A stretch of DNA of 64,000 nucleotides from Sarcophilus harrisii. Taxonomy: Eukaryota; Chordata; Mammalia; Dasyuromorphia; Dasyuridae. Positions within the stretch are counted from its first letter, which is position 1; every line of letters begins with the position of its first letter. The notes beneath the pieces are model-generated. The model saw only the letters and a list, made by a program, of their open reading frames with translations, was not told where the DNA came from and made no database searches. Made by a program: the position numbers and the translations under genes. The DNA is taken from assembly GCF_902635505.1 (NCBI RefSeq), contig NC_045429.1, positions 133,110,804 through 133,174,803 on the forward strand. The letters run 5' to 3'. Of the stretch, positions 1-11,812 are shown piece by piece.

Positions 1-1209
1 TTTTTCCTCTTGAGTGAATTGTGTTTTTATACCGAATTTTGCATATGTACATGTAAGTGGGTTTTCTGCCATCCTTTCACTAGTTCAGATGAGAGTGATA
101 TTCAAGTAACATTTGCTTTCCCTCCCCTTTTTTTCTGTAGACTTCCACTTGTGTGCTCTGATTACATGAAATCATTATTTCCGTCCTTCCTTTTCATTTT
201 CAAACTTCCCTACTGGAGGGGTTGAACTTGACTTTTGTGTATTTCATTAATTCTTAAATGATTTCTCTGTGTTTTTTTTTTTCCTAAGTCAGTTATTTTT
301 GCTATGAGATGTCTTTTCTTTTGGTTTTTAAATCTTTTGATTTTATTTTAATTTTTTTTTTTTTTGTCTAATAGAATCATTTTTTACTTTATTTCATCTT
401 TTCATATGGAAGCTTGTCTTGTTTTCTTTTATAAGTTGCTGTGGCCAAAGATTTTGTTACTTAATGATAGCTTATATTGGGCCCTTCCTTACTTAGCTAG
501 ACTTGTCCTTGGATAAGGTGTAGTCTTGTGATGAAAGTCTTTTCTGCTTCTATCAAAAGTTTGCACTCTTGTAATCTGGAAGAGCCAGGTCATCTTCACA
601 TCTTGATGAGGTAGTAAACTAGTTCTTTTACTGTGGAATCTCTGAAGGTAACTGACATTAAATTACCAAGTATTATAACTTAATATGAGTATTAGCATAT
701 CCAGTGTACTTAGATAAAATTTCGGGCTGCTCTAGTGGATTGAATAGTATATAATATGGATAATTCATACTTAAAGTTTTATGAAGACAAATTTTATAAT
801 CTAGCTAGGTAATCAATAAGTCAATATTCATTAAAATAGTTGGTAAACATTATTATGGGAATAATGAGCCACCTGAGAAAGACACAAGACAGTCCCTTCC
901 TCAAAGGAATACATAATTTAATGGATTACATTATCCAAAGGACTTTTCATTAAAGTTTTTTACTATAGCAATTTTCCATTGTCAGCATGTAATTTTAGCA
1001 ATAATTATCTAGAATAAACATCTGGAAATCTTTCCATTTGCAGATGGAGACTATGCTATAAAATGTAAGTTATCAAAATAAAAATAGCTCGACAGTAGCA
1101 AAGTAAACAAACTTTGTTTTAGGTAAAAATTGGTTCTGTTGCTTTTCAGAGATTCATTTTTTTTTTGTTTTATATATTACAAATTATAGAACAATATTTT
1201 CATTGTTTC
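1..1209. other. SERAC1 intron, T-rich, no gene seen
   Basis: Intronic sequence upstream of the first exon in the window, with long T-runs. A 71-codon + frame from base 10 has no known family, and its T-richness explains it. I found no match to the preceding SERAC1 exon, which must lie before base 1. Confidence 0.6.
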
Positions 1210-1385
1210 TATTTTTTAAAAAAGTTTTTTATTTTCAAAATATATGGAAAGGTAGTTTTCAACATTCAGCCTTGTAAAACCTTGTATTCCAAATTTTTTC
1301 TCCTTCCTCTAGAGAGCAAGTAATCCAGTATATGTTAAACATGTGCAATTCTCTATATATTTTCACAATTATGCTACACAGTTTC
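1210..1385 (-). mobile_element. L1 3' end fragment, antisense
   Basis: A T-run is followed by the recurrent L1 3'UTR block 'tttttattttcaaaatatatg', 'ttttcaacattca', 'ccttgt.ttcca' and 'agcaagtaatcca', found many times in this window. Truncated and diverged. Confidence 0.75.
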
Positions 1386-2039
1386 TATTCTTTTATAGCA
1401 TGTGCATACTTTTTTCTTTTAAAAAATTTTATTGTTTTTCACATTTGTATAGGTCTAGTCTTCCTATTTTTAGCTAGATAATGTTAGAAGAAAATAAAAT
1501 TTTTTTTATAACTTTGATATAATCTGTAACTTTTACCTAAAAAATTATTGAACCAATAGCTGTTGTTTTCATAAGCAGAATCTATTTAAATTTGACTAAG
1601 CAATATAATGTTCCCACAGTTCAAAGATATTAAATTAGTGCTTAACTGATTATAATGACTGTGTTTAACTATAAAATAATATGCATATTCTGGAATAAAT
1701 CAAATTTTTTGATTTGTTTTGACTAGACTAAAATTTTAATTTGTGATCATATCAATGTATGGTTATTCCCTCTATTGCTGCAGATAGCAGCACTTCCATA
1801 CCGTCTCAATTTGTGTGATGCTTATCTGTATTCTTTCTTAGATTTTCTTAGTTGTTGAGAGTTTTTTTAAGGTCTTTTAAATTTTTCCAGATTTATGCTT
1901 GCTGTTACATAGTTACTGTGATTTATAAGCAAGTAATCATACTTTTTTGATTCAGCTTTTTCAAAAACTAAACTAAGTGATGGATGGGAGAATATTATTT
2001 TTTTAGACTTTAAAAGAAACATAAACACCTTATATTAGA

Positions 2040-2215
2040 ATTGAAAGTGACCTTAGTCTAGTCTTGTCATTTTATAAGTTAGTAAAGTGAATCATAGAGT
2101 AGGGAAGTGTCTTGTTGAAGGTCACATAATCTGTTAGTGACAAACCCTATATCTAGAATCTTTTGATTCTCATTTGAATTCTCATTACAATATGCCACTT
2201 TAAATCTGTGACAGC
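2040..2215 (-). mobile_element. MIR-type CORE-SINE relic, antisense
   Basis: Contains a diverged minus-strand MIR core (…cttgttgaaggtcacataatc…agtgacaaaccc…). Old. Confidence 0.5.
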
Positions 2216-2219
2216 AATA

Positions 2220-2752
2220 GATATTTAGGAATATAATATGCAGAACATTGTGCTGAGTGTCTGGATAGATATAAAGTTTAGCAAATGCAAATCTCTAGCC
2301 CATTTCCAGCTTACATCTTGGGGGTATAGGGGAGCTGCTAAGATGCAAGAACAATTTATGCACCATATATGAGTGAACTAGAGAAGTGCATAATACCATT
2401 TTAGGTACAAGGGTCATTTAGAGAATCATGGAAAGTTTCCTAGAGAAAGCAAAATATGAGTGAGCTTTGAAGGGATGACTAGTAATTCAACAGTCTGGTA
2501 GGGGAGGAATACTTTTCTTGTATAGGAAAATAGTTTACCAAGAGTATGGACATTTTAGGGCATGTTTGGTTGATAGAGAATGTAATCCAGTTCAATTGAA
2601 GTATATAGTACGTGGAAAGAAGTAATATTAGATAAGACTTGAAAAATAAGATTGTAGAAAAGGACCATGTGCAATTCTTCTATACATATTTCCACAATTA
2701 ATATTCTGCACAAGAAAAACCAGATCAAAAAAGCGGAAAAAAGGCTCTTGAT
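2220..2752 (-). mobile_element. L2 relic followed by L1 3'UTR scrap, antisense
   Basis: 2220-2650 resembles the reverse complement of the L2 3' half (…acattgtgctgagtg…, …agcttacatct…, …tcctagagaaagc…). 2666-2752 is the L1 3'UTR block 'atgtgcaattcttctatac' to 'agatcaaaaaagc'. 2753-3097 has no recognised element. Confidence 0.45.
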
Positions 2753-3097
2753 TTTTATACTGTTAAATATTCATAAGCTGATTTTGAAGAAGAATGTTTT
2801 TATCAAAGATAAAAGTTCAAATAGTGCAAAATGATTTATAGATTTGCAACTTGTTTAGAAACATTTAGCATAACTAACTTCTCCCATACATGCCTCTAGA
2901 TTCATTGGATTTAGAAAATTACTATGTTAGAGTAAACTGGTTTCATCGATTTAGGTAAAATCTTATCTCAGGAGAGAGATTTATGTTTGCTTTCAATAAC
3001 TTCAAATTAAAGTCTTTCCCCAGCTTAATTCTCAACATTATGAGACTTAGTTACATAATAATTGAAGAGGGTTTTTTGTTTTTGTTTTTGATACTAG

Positions 3098-3248
3098 GCT
3101 GGGTTTCCATTCTGGCTGAAGCAGCAAAATCCCCCCAGGTCATTCAGTCTTCATATGCTGCCAGAACCCTGGCTAACTTGGACAGGGAAACTGTACAAGA
3201 AAAGTACCAGGATGGAGTGTATGTGCTATATCCCCAGTATCGTACTAG
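3098..3248 (+). CDS. SERAC1: SERAC1 coding exon (linker before hydrolase domain)
   Basis: The acceptor is 'atactag' and the donor is AG|gtaaga. The exon enters with two bases of a Gly codon and leaves with two bases of a Ser codon (AG|T). It encodes [11 protein letters not shown] followed by [20 protein letters not shown] and ends at PQYRT. This is the conserved helical stretch just before the hydrolase fold. The reading frame stays open upstream of the exon, but that extension is intron. Confidence 0.95.
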
Positions 3249-6200
3249 GTAAGAAAGCAGAATGGAATAGAATGACTTCCTTTTCTTGGAGCATGTAAAA
3301 TGGATAGAACTTGAGAGTTTAATCTTCCTTTCATAAATTAAATAAGTATAGGAAAAAAAAAAAACTAATTCAGTAGGAGTTTTTAAAAAAATATTTATTT
3401 TATCTCCCTACTCGAGAACCTTCAGTAGGCTTACTATTTCCTACTATATGAAGGCCATATTCTGTCTTTTTCTAGATCTTTCATAATCTTACCCTACTCT
3501 GCAATTCTAACTATTTCTCATTTCTCTTTCTTTTTTGTATGTAAGACATTCTGCTCATTCTTCAAAACTTGAGTTCAATTCCAATATTCATGAATTCATA
3601 TGTATCTACTTCAGCTTATATTGGTCTCCATTCTTAGTCTCTCATCAATTCCTTATAATTTTGTATTTAATTTTTCAAATTTTCTCTTATAATCTCACAT
3701 TATTATTTGTTATTATTTAACTTAATAAAACTAAAGTTTATTAGCTTTATTAGCTTATGTAGATTATGCCACCCTTCGGAGCAGGGTTTTATATTTTATT
3801 GCTTCCTCTATAGTGCTGCTTACATAAATGCTTATCACTTGATTGATTGACATAGTTTATTAAATAAAATTCTTCTGAGTAACTACTGTGACAGTGGTTG
3901 GCTTAATGGTTTGAAGAGAGTGATTGAAAGAATTTATTAACTATAATGATGCTATTTTCTGATTTCATTAGAGAATGAGATGATTGAGTTGAAGCAATTT
4001 TATAGATAACTGAAGCCCTTCCCATTGTTGAAATGTTTTCCTTCTAACTATTTTTGATAGAAACATTTTTATTCTAAGATTATATTTAAAATCCTTCACA
4101 AAGCAGCTTGATGGCACAGTAGATAGACTGCTAGGCTTGGAGTCAGAAAGACTCAAATTCAATCTGACCTCAAACACTTAGTAGCTGTTTGAGCTGTTGA
4201 GTTGAGTTTGTCTCAGTTTTTTCATCTGCCAAATGAAGTGGAGAAGGAAATAGCAAACAACTTCAGTATATTTGTCAAGAAAATCCCAAATAACTCACAG
4301 AGAGTCAGATACACAACTGAAACAACTGAATAACAAGTCCCTGACTTGGTGAACAAGAATAGATAAAATATAATTGAATTACTTCTAATAAATTATGAAC
4401 ATCAATTACCATTCTTACTATGAAATACAATGATGCCCTACAAGTAGTCAAGGCAAGTGTGAGGCAGTGTGCTTCTATGCCAAGTGAATTTTGGGTGTCT
4501 ATTGTTTAGTTGGTGTTTTCCTGTATTTTCCTAAACTGTTGCTGATCTTAGAGTATATGGCAACCTCTTTATTCCCTACTACTTCTGATTTACTTTCTAT
4601 TATAGCCCAAGAAGTACAGAAAGTTTCCAGAAAGAACAGATAGTCAAAATTTACTAAATAAGTAATAAAAATTTTATAAAGAATATAAAGTTGGCTCTGG
4701 TGGTTGTACTCCTACAAACCCAAGAGAATGGTCTTCTAACAGCTGTTTTCTTATTGCTTCAAGGCACTGTTTTCTGTCTTCATGACTATTTGAGATTATT
4801 GATGTTGACAGAAATCTGACCATTAGATTGCTGTATATTCATCCATTCAGAATGGATCCAAGAGATTAGGACCTGGAGAAAATTGTATAATTTTGAGAAT
4901 AATGTAAAAGAAATTCAGTGCTGACAATTTGAGAGCATAATATGTATTAGCTTTTTTATGATCACCATCATCAGATGTACCTTTGCTATGGCAGTGAGTA
5001 TAGAAAGGGACATTAAGATTTTATAAACTGATTAAATTGGCAGTAGGTTTATGATTTTTGATTTTTCTTTTTTTTTTAATCAGTTGTTTTTAAATAAGTA
5101 TATGTATCTAGGGAACAATGCATACTGCTTTTTAGTATGAAATCTTAACTATCATTTTAATTTCACTTTGTAAAAAAAATAATAATTTAACAGTGTTTCA
5201 TACATATAAACTTTGCCACTAAGATATCAACCCCAATCCCTTCTCTCAGGGATTTTGTAGAAATTAATTTGTTTTTTCTGATATAGATCAATTTCTGCTC
5301 TGCATCAGTGTCAATTTGCAAAACTTTTATTCCCTTTCACATATAAAGACTATGGAATGACAACATATTCTTATTCTGTTTTTTCATATTCCATTATTGG
5401 TTCTCTGAAATATAAAACTCATAAGTTAGGATAAGAGAGTAACCTAATTGGTAGCTGTCACCCCATTTTTTATCATGTTTGATTTGGTTGATCTTGAATG
5501 ATCAGATGTGTATCTTGGCTATTACTCACTTTTTGGTGTTTATTCATATATATCCTAGGTCAAAGAGGAGGGTAACCTTCCCGATTAAATAAATAAGTGA
5601 ATGAATGAATAAATAAATATAAATGTGTAAGTGTGTACACACACACACACACATAACATCTACATATTTAACATATACATATACAAAATATATATGTATA
5701 TATGTTCCCATGAAATATATACTAATGAGGTTTCACTGTGTTACAAATGCTGGGACAGTACCGGGAAAAGAAAGGACATTAGAAGTTCTCATTGGTGCAA
5801 TAATGTACATATTCTGCTTCTTTTTAAACTTTTTCTCTTATTAGTCAGCCCATTGAAGCAGATGTCCTTTTTATTCATGGCCTTATGGGAGCAGCCTTCA
5901 AAACTTGGCGTCAACAGGACTGTGATAACCTTGAAATTGGAAAGGCCTTAGATGAAGAATGTTATACGCAGTGTTGGCCCAAGGTAAGGAAAACATACTA
6001 GTTCTTGGGAGGTCGTTGTGTCCAGGGAACACTGCAGAGAGACTCTGATAGTTAGTAAAATTGTGGTATGGTCAAAAGAATGTTGCATTTCTCCCGAGTC
6101 TTCTTTTCTTTTCCTTGATGATATCATCAGTATTCACAGATTGAATTATCATATTGGGATTACTCCCCAAATCTATATTATATATTAAACCCAGATCTCT

Positions 6201-9200
6201 CTCTTGAACTTCAGTTTTTACTATCCTGTAGATATCTAAAACTTTTCAACATGTCCAAAGAAGAACTTATATTTTCTCCCAAAACTGAATTTTTTCCTTC
6301 AGACTTAACTATTTCTCTGTTATAAACTTTGATTTGCAAGTTTAGTCAATCTTGACTCTTTTTCCTTCCCCCTTTTTATCTAATCTTTTGGCAATTTTAC
6401 TTTCATAATGTCTTATGGTCTGTCCCTTTCTCTCCAGTTTCACAATCTATTTTAGTTCCTCATCATTGCAATTATTTCTTAATTTGTCTCTCTGCCTTTA
6501 GTCCTTTTTTCCTTCTAATCCAGTTCCCAAACAGTTGCCTGATAGTCAGATTGTATCATGCCACTGCAAAACCAAAACAAACTTTCAGTTCCACATCAGC
6601 TTTGGATGAAACATAAAACCTTCAAGCTGACATCTTTAAGGCCCCCTCATATTCTGATTCTTGCCTTTATTTTTAATCTCATTTTCCTTTATGTACTCTA
6701 TAGTTCAGTCAAGCAGACTTGCTGTTTCTTGTACATGACATTCTTTTTTCATGCCTTTCCAAAGATGCTTCCATATGCTTGTATTTCCTTCTCACTTTTG
6801 CCTTATTAAATCCTTAGCTTCCTTCAAAAAACAATTCAGATCCCACCTTTTACAAGAAACCTTCCTTGATACCCCAGCCTACCCTGTTACTGTTTTCTCC
6901 TCCTTGAAATAGTTTGGTATATATTTTATATTTACTTACTGAGTTATGTATATTTCCCTTCTTCCCAATACAATATAAGTTTCTTGGAGGAAGGAAATTG
7001 TATCCCTAGTACCTTGCACTTATTAGACACTTAATAAATGTTGATTGAAATGAAATAATAAAGGACTCTAAATGTTATTCATCAGCAACTGTGTATCCTA
7101 ATAATTGTCATCTTTGTGCCATTAACATCAGTCTCTTACCTATTTAGTAACACATATTGTGTAATGTCTTGCATGAGTTAGGATACTGTTACAGTCTGAG
7201 GAAAGTAAAAAAGGGAGAAAAATTAGGCCTTTTACATAAGTAAAATATTCCTAATGTAAGTGAAAACTATTTTATTGATAATATAATTAGACTACAGTAA
7301 TCATTAGTATTCATTAAGGATTAGATGTTGCAACCATTTAGTATCACAATATTAAATTTCTGAGAATTTGAAATAGAAATTTCTGTAGTATCTACAATCA
7401 AGAGAACTGTCACATCAATAATTTTTCTATCTTATAAGATCCTTTTTACATAGTAGTAGTATTGTTTGTATTTTATCAGGGCACTGAGGCATAGACATAT
7501 TTTAACAAGACCAAGATCATATTGTTCCAGAACTGAATCTATAAATATTATCTTGGTCTCCTAGTACCTAACTTTAGTGTCTAGGTCTTTTTTATAGAAT
7601 TACATTCATCCATTTAAATTCAGCAGGTTTATCACAAAAGGAGTAGTTATTTGAAATTCTTTTTAAGATGGCAGCATGGAATGGTGTAGAGAAACCTGTC
7701 TCTCTGAGATACCTTTTAGCAATGCTTTAAAAAGGGCAGCATATTAAGAAATGATGAAGAAACCAAAGGAAAAATTAGTAAGCTTATGCATTCAGTTCAG
7801 GATGGCACAAAAACATAGCCAAAAGCCACAGCACTAGAAAAGAGTTGTCACCAAGAAAGTCAGAACAAACTCAATTGATTTAAGCTGGACAACTGCAGCA
7901 GGCATTTGACAAGCAATGGTCTTCACCCTTATAGGAGGGTAGAAGACCACAGCAACATCCCCATAAGGGAAGCCTCAAGAGCAACACTGAACAGTCTGCC
8001 AGCTCTCTGAGCACATTTGTATCAGGGGAGGTGAAAACCAGTGGCAGGAAATTGAGGTTAAAACAAAAAAAGGTCTGACAAACTCATCTAGACTTAATAG
8101 AGGGAATAGAGCTGATCTTGAAACAGTCTCAAATTACAAACTTCAGATAGAGATGAGAGCAAACAAAAGACAACTCTGGATATCATGAAGAGACTCAAGA
8201 GCTGTCAGTAGGAAAGCCCTGAAGAAGAGAGTAGCTCCACAAGTCATAAGTATTAGGAAACATAAATGGTTTAACCACATGAATACTTAGAAGAAGAAGA
8301 AAGTTTGAAATAAGAAGAAAAAAATTTAAGGAAATAAACAGATTAGAATAGTTCTTGGGGGGGGGGGTTCAGGCAGTTGGGGTTAAGTGACTTGTTTGGG
8401 GTCACACACCTAGTAAACCTAGTAAGTGCCATGTTTGAGGCAAGATTTGAACTCAGATCATCCTCTCCAGGGCCAGTATCCTATCCATTGTGCTAACTGC
8501 CCTTAGAATAGCTTTTCTAAGTAGAGATAGAACAAGACTGTCGTGGGCCTGTCTCCAAAATGGAGGCCCTGAAAGGAACTCATCAATATGGGAAAGTGGC
8601 TGACAGTAGAGGAATGTCCCAGGATGAGAGGCATTTATCTGATTATGGTTTTGTTTCTTCTTTTTTAAATAGGATAATTGTTAAGTCAGACAATTAGAAT
8701 CATAAAAGATTCAGCAACAAACAAATATAGTAGCATATTTTGGCTTTACCAAAGACTCTTTACGTTCTGAGGTAAGGACTTACTGTTTGGAAATAACTGT
8801 TGAGAACACTGGAAAATAGTTTGACAGAAATTAGGGTTTGGATCAGGATCTCATACTCTACACAATAGTCTCAAAATGGATAAAAGACTTGGATATAGAG
8901 TCATATCATAATTTGAGTAAAATAGGAAATATCTTTCACAAGTCAGTTAAGAGTCAATAAGCACTTATTAAATACATTGTACAGAGTATTGTACTTAGTG
9001 CTAGGAATACAAAGAAAGACTCCTCAAAGAGCTCACATTCTAATGTGAGAGACAACTGTGCATACAAAGTATATATAATATAAATGGGAAATAATCTCAG
9101 GTAGTGCAAAATGGGTGAGGTGAATAGAGAATGAGAAAAGTCCTCTTGAAAAAGTTGAGACTTAATCTGTGTGCTCCCAAATTGTACATATACTGTGATT

Positions 9201-11769
9201 CAGAGCTTCTTAAACTGTGTGTTGTGACCCCATATGGGTCTTTTAACTGAATATGGGGATCCTGAAATTATGATTTATTATCAGTAAATGTTTGATTTGT
9301 ATATTTCTTATACACCTAACTACCTGGGGTTGCATAAAAATTTCTTGGGCGAAAAAGAGTCATGAATGGAAAAAGTTGAAGAAGCCCTGCTGTGAGTCAA
9401 TAATATTGTTAATATATGTTCCCCAAAGAGACAAAAGAAAGAGGGAAAGAACCCATAAATAGAAAGTATTCATAGCGGTTACAGCAAAGATATAGAAATT
9501 GAACAGGGTGCTAAATCAGTTGTGGGATACTTTTACAAATTATTGTATGTGTACATAATGAAATATTGTGTTGTAATAAATGATGAAAATAACAGATTCA
9601 GAGAAACCTGGGATGACTTGTGTATTAGTAACACATAATAAATGAAGTGAATAGAGCCAGTAACAATTTATGTAAGGACTAAGCATTGTAAAGAAAAACA
9701 ATTTTAAAAGACATAAAAACACTGACCAATGCAATGATTAACCACAATTTCAGAGGATCAAGGAAGAAGGATGCTTCCCAGTTCTTACCTCTTGATAGAG
9801 AGGTGAAGGATTATAGATGCAGAATTAGACATATATTTTAAAATTTCATGAGTATATAAATGTTTTTAATTTCCCTATAAACTTGTTAATGATGGGGGGT
9901 TTTGTTTTGTTTTTCTTTTTCTTTAAATTGGGGGAAATGAGTTGTGGCACTGGTGAGAAAGAAAGAAAATTAAATAAAGAAGCATTAATTAAACAATGAA
10001 AAGTACTCAGAAAAGAATATAAGGAAGCTTGGAGGGAAACAAAAATAAGTGGAATATGTTTTGGAAATAATGTGTTATATTCATTGTATATACTTAAAAA
10101 AACCTCATCTCCATGTAATAAAATTCTTGGCTTTCACATACAGTATTTTTTGTTCTTTCTCTATGGAAATGTTTAGGTTTATTGGAGTTAAATTCCAAAT
10201 AACAAAACTTTTTAGAAAACTGAAATAAGGAGTTGTCTTTTAAAAATGTAATGTGGAACCAGAAAATGGTGTCCTTTTTGAAGAAAAGCATTTAACTTAG
10301 TTTCTTCAATGTGAATGAACTTTGTAAGTAAAAATATTGATAAAACTTTGGTTTGTTGACTGAAAAGTCAATAAACATTTATGAAGCACTTCTATATGCA
10401 AGGCACTGTGCTAAACACTGGAGATACAAAAGAAAATACAAAATAATCAACAGATAGAAGGCATTAGAATTAAAAGAAATTGGGAATGCTTCTTCCAGAA
10501 GGTTAATATTTCAGCTAGGAACTGAAGGAAACTTGGAAAGTCAGGAGGTAGAGATGAGGAGGAAGAGCATTCCAGTTATAAAGGATAGCTAGTGAAAATT
10601 CCTGGAGCTGAAATATAGAAATTTGAGGAACATTAAGGAAAGGTGATTATAATTTGGAGTGGAAATGGAATTTATGTCACATTATCATTTCTAATTTGTT
10701 CTTTATACTTTAATTAGCTGATAACATATAGCAAGAGGCCACAAGGAATGAATTTTTATTTTATTTTATTTTTTTTATTAAAGCTTTTTATTTTCAATAT
10801 ATATATACTCCCTTCCCCTTCACAGCCTCCCCTAGACAGCAAGTAATCCAATATATGTTAAGCATGTAATTCTTCTATACATATTTCTATAAATATCCTG
10901 CTACACACAAAAAAAATCAGATCAAAAAGGGAAAAAATGAGAAAGAAAACAAAATGCAAACAACAAAAAGAGTGAAAATACTATATTGTGGTCCACATTC
11001 ACTTCTCTTTGTCCTCTCTCTGGTTGCAGATGGTTCTCTTCATCACAAGACCATTGGACCTGGCCTAAATCATCTCATTGTTGATGAGAGCCATGTCCAT
11101 TAGAATTGATCATTGTATAATCTTCTGTTTAGGCATGAATTTTTATGTGTCTGAATTTGTGAAGTGAAAATTCACCTTCACTCTTTTTTTATTTATTTAT
11201 TTTATGTAGACATGGTTAGCAAAAGATTGTCCTGCTCTTCGAATTATTTCTGTGGAGTATGATACCAACCTTAGTGACTGGAGAACAAAGTGCCCTGTGG
11301 AAAGGTAATAAAAGAAAATTATGTAAACTGAAAAAGAAGAGTAAGGAAAATCAAAATGTACTGACCTCATTAACTGGGTAATTAAGTACTTGAGACAGGA
11401 GAATTTCTTCTTCAGAGGAAATATTTTAACTTCATCTTTCTTTTATTAATGACTAGCTATAAGAAAATAGTAAAATTGGTTAAAGTTTAATATGTTCTAA
11501 TGTTGAACTTTTGATATGGATTTTTTTTGGTTTGTTGCATTAGGATTTCATTGTAACATAATCTCCTTTTTCTGTTAGAAGTTATATTACTAAACGTGTA
11601 ACATGCAGTAGGTCCTAGGTCCCCATTTTGGAGGAATATTGACAAGTTAGAGTACTTCTAGAGGAGAATGGCTATAGAATAGCAAGGATCAAAACCATAT
11701 CAAATAAAGAACCTTAAGATTTGTAACCTAAGGAAGATGTAGGGAATATATATATACACATACATATAT

Positions 11770-11812
<43 letters not shown>

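Larger units (their letters stand above)
3249..5844. other. SERAC1 intron: SINE plus microsatellite
   Basis: Intron between the exons ending 3248 and starting 5845. It carries the SINE at 4090-4340 and the dinucleotide repeat near 5632. The rest (3249-4089, 4341-5620) is AT-rich with no gene or clear element. Open frames at 3535 and 3968 are chance or SINE-derived. Confidence 0.6.
5984..11209. other. SERAC1 intron: L2, L1/HAL1-like, SINE, hAT and L1 relics
   Basis: A layered intron whose elements are listed separately. 7070-7660 holds a faint antisense MIR (about 7440-7570) and otherwise nothing recognised. 9965-10365 and 11125-11209 show no element. Confidence 0.6.

Noticed and set aside
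10-225. 71-codon + frame at the window start
   Set aside because: T-rich intron sequence with a chance open frame. No family likeness and no splice context matching SERAC1.
2983-3097. In-frame extension upstream of the SERAC1 exon
   Set aside because: The acceptor 'atactag' and the conserved peptide start GWVS place the exon border at 3098; the extension is intron.
5623-5951. Two overlapping + frames of 73 and 106 codons
   Set aside because: They begin in a CA/TA microsatellite and run through the SERAC1 exon in wrong frames.
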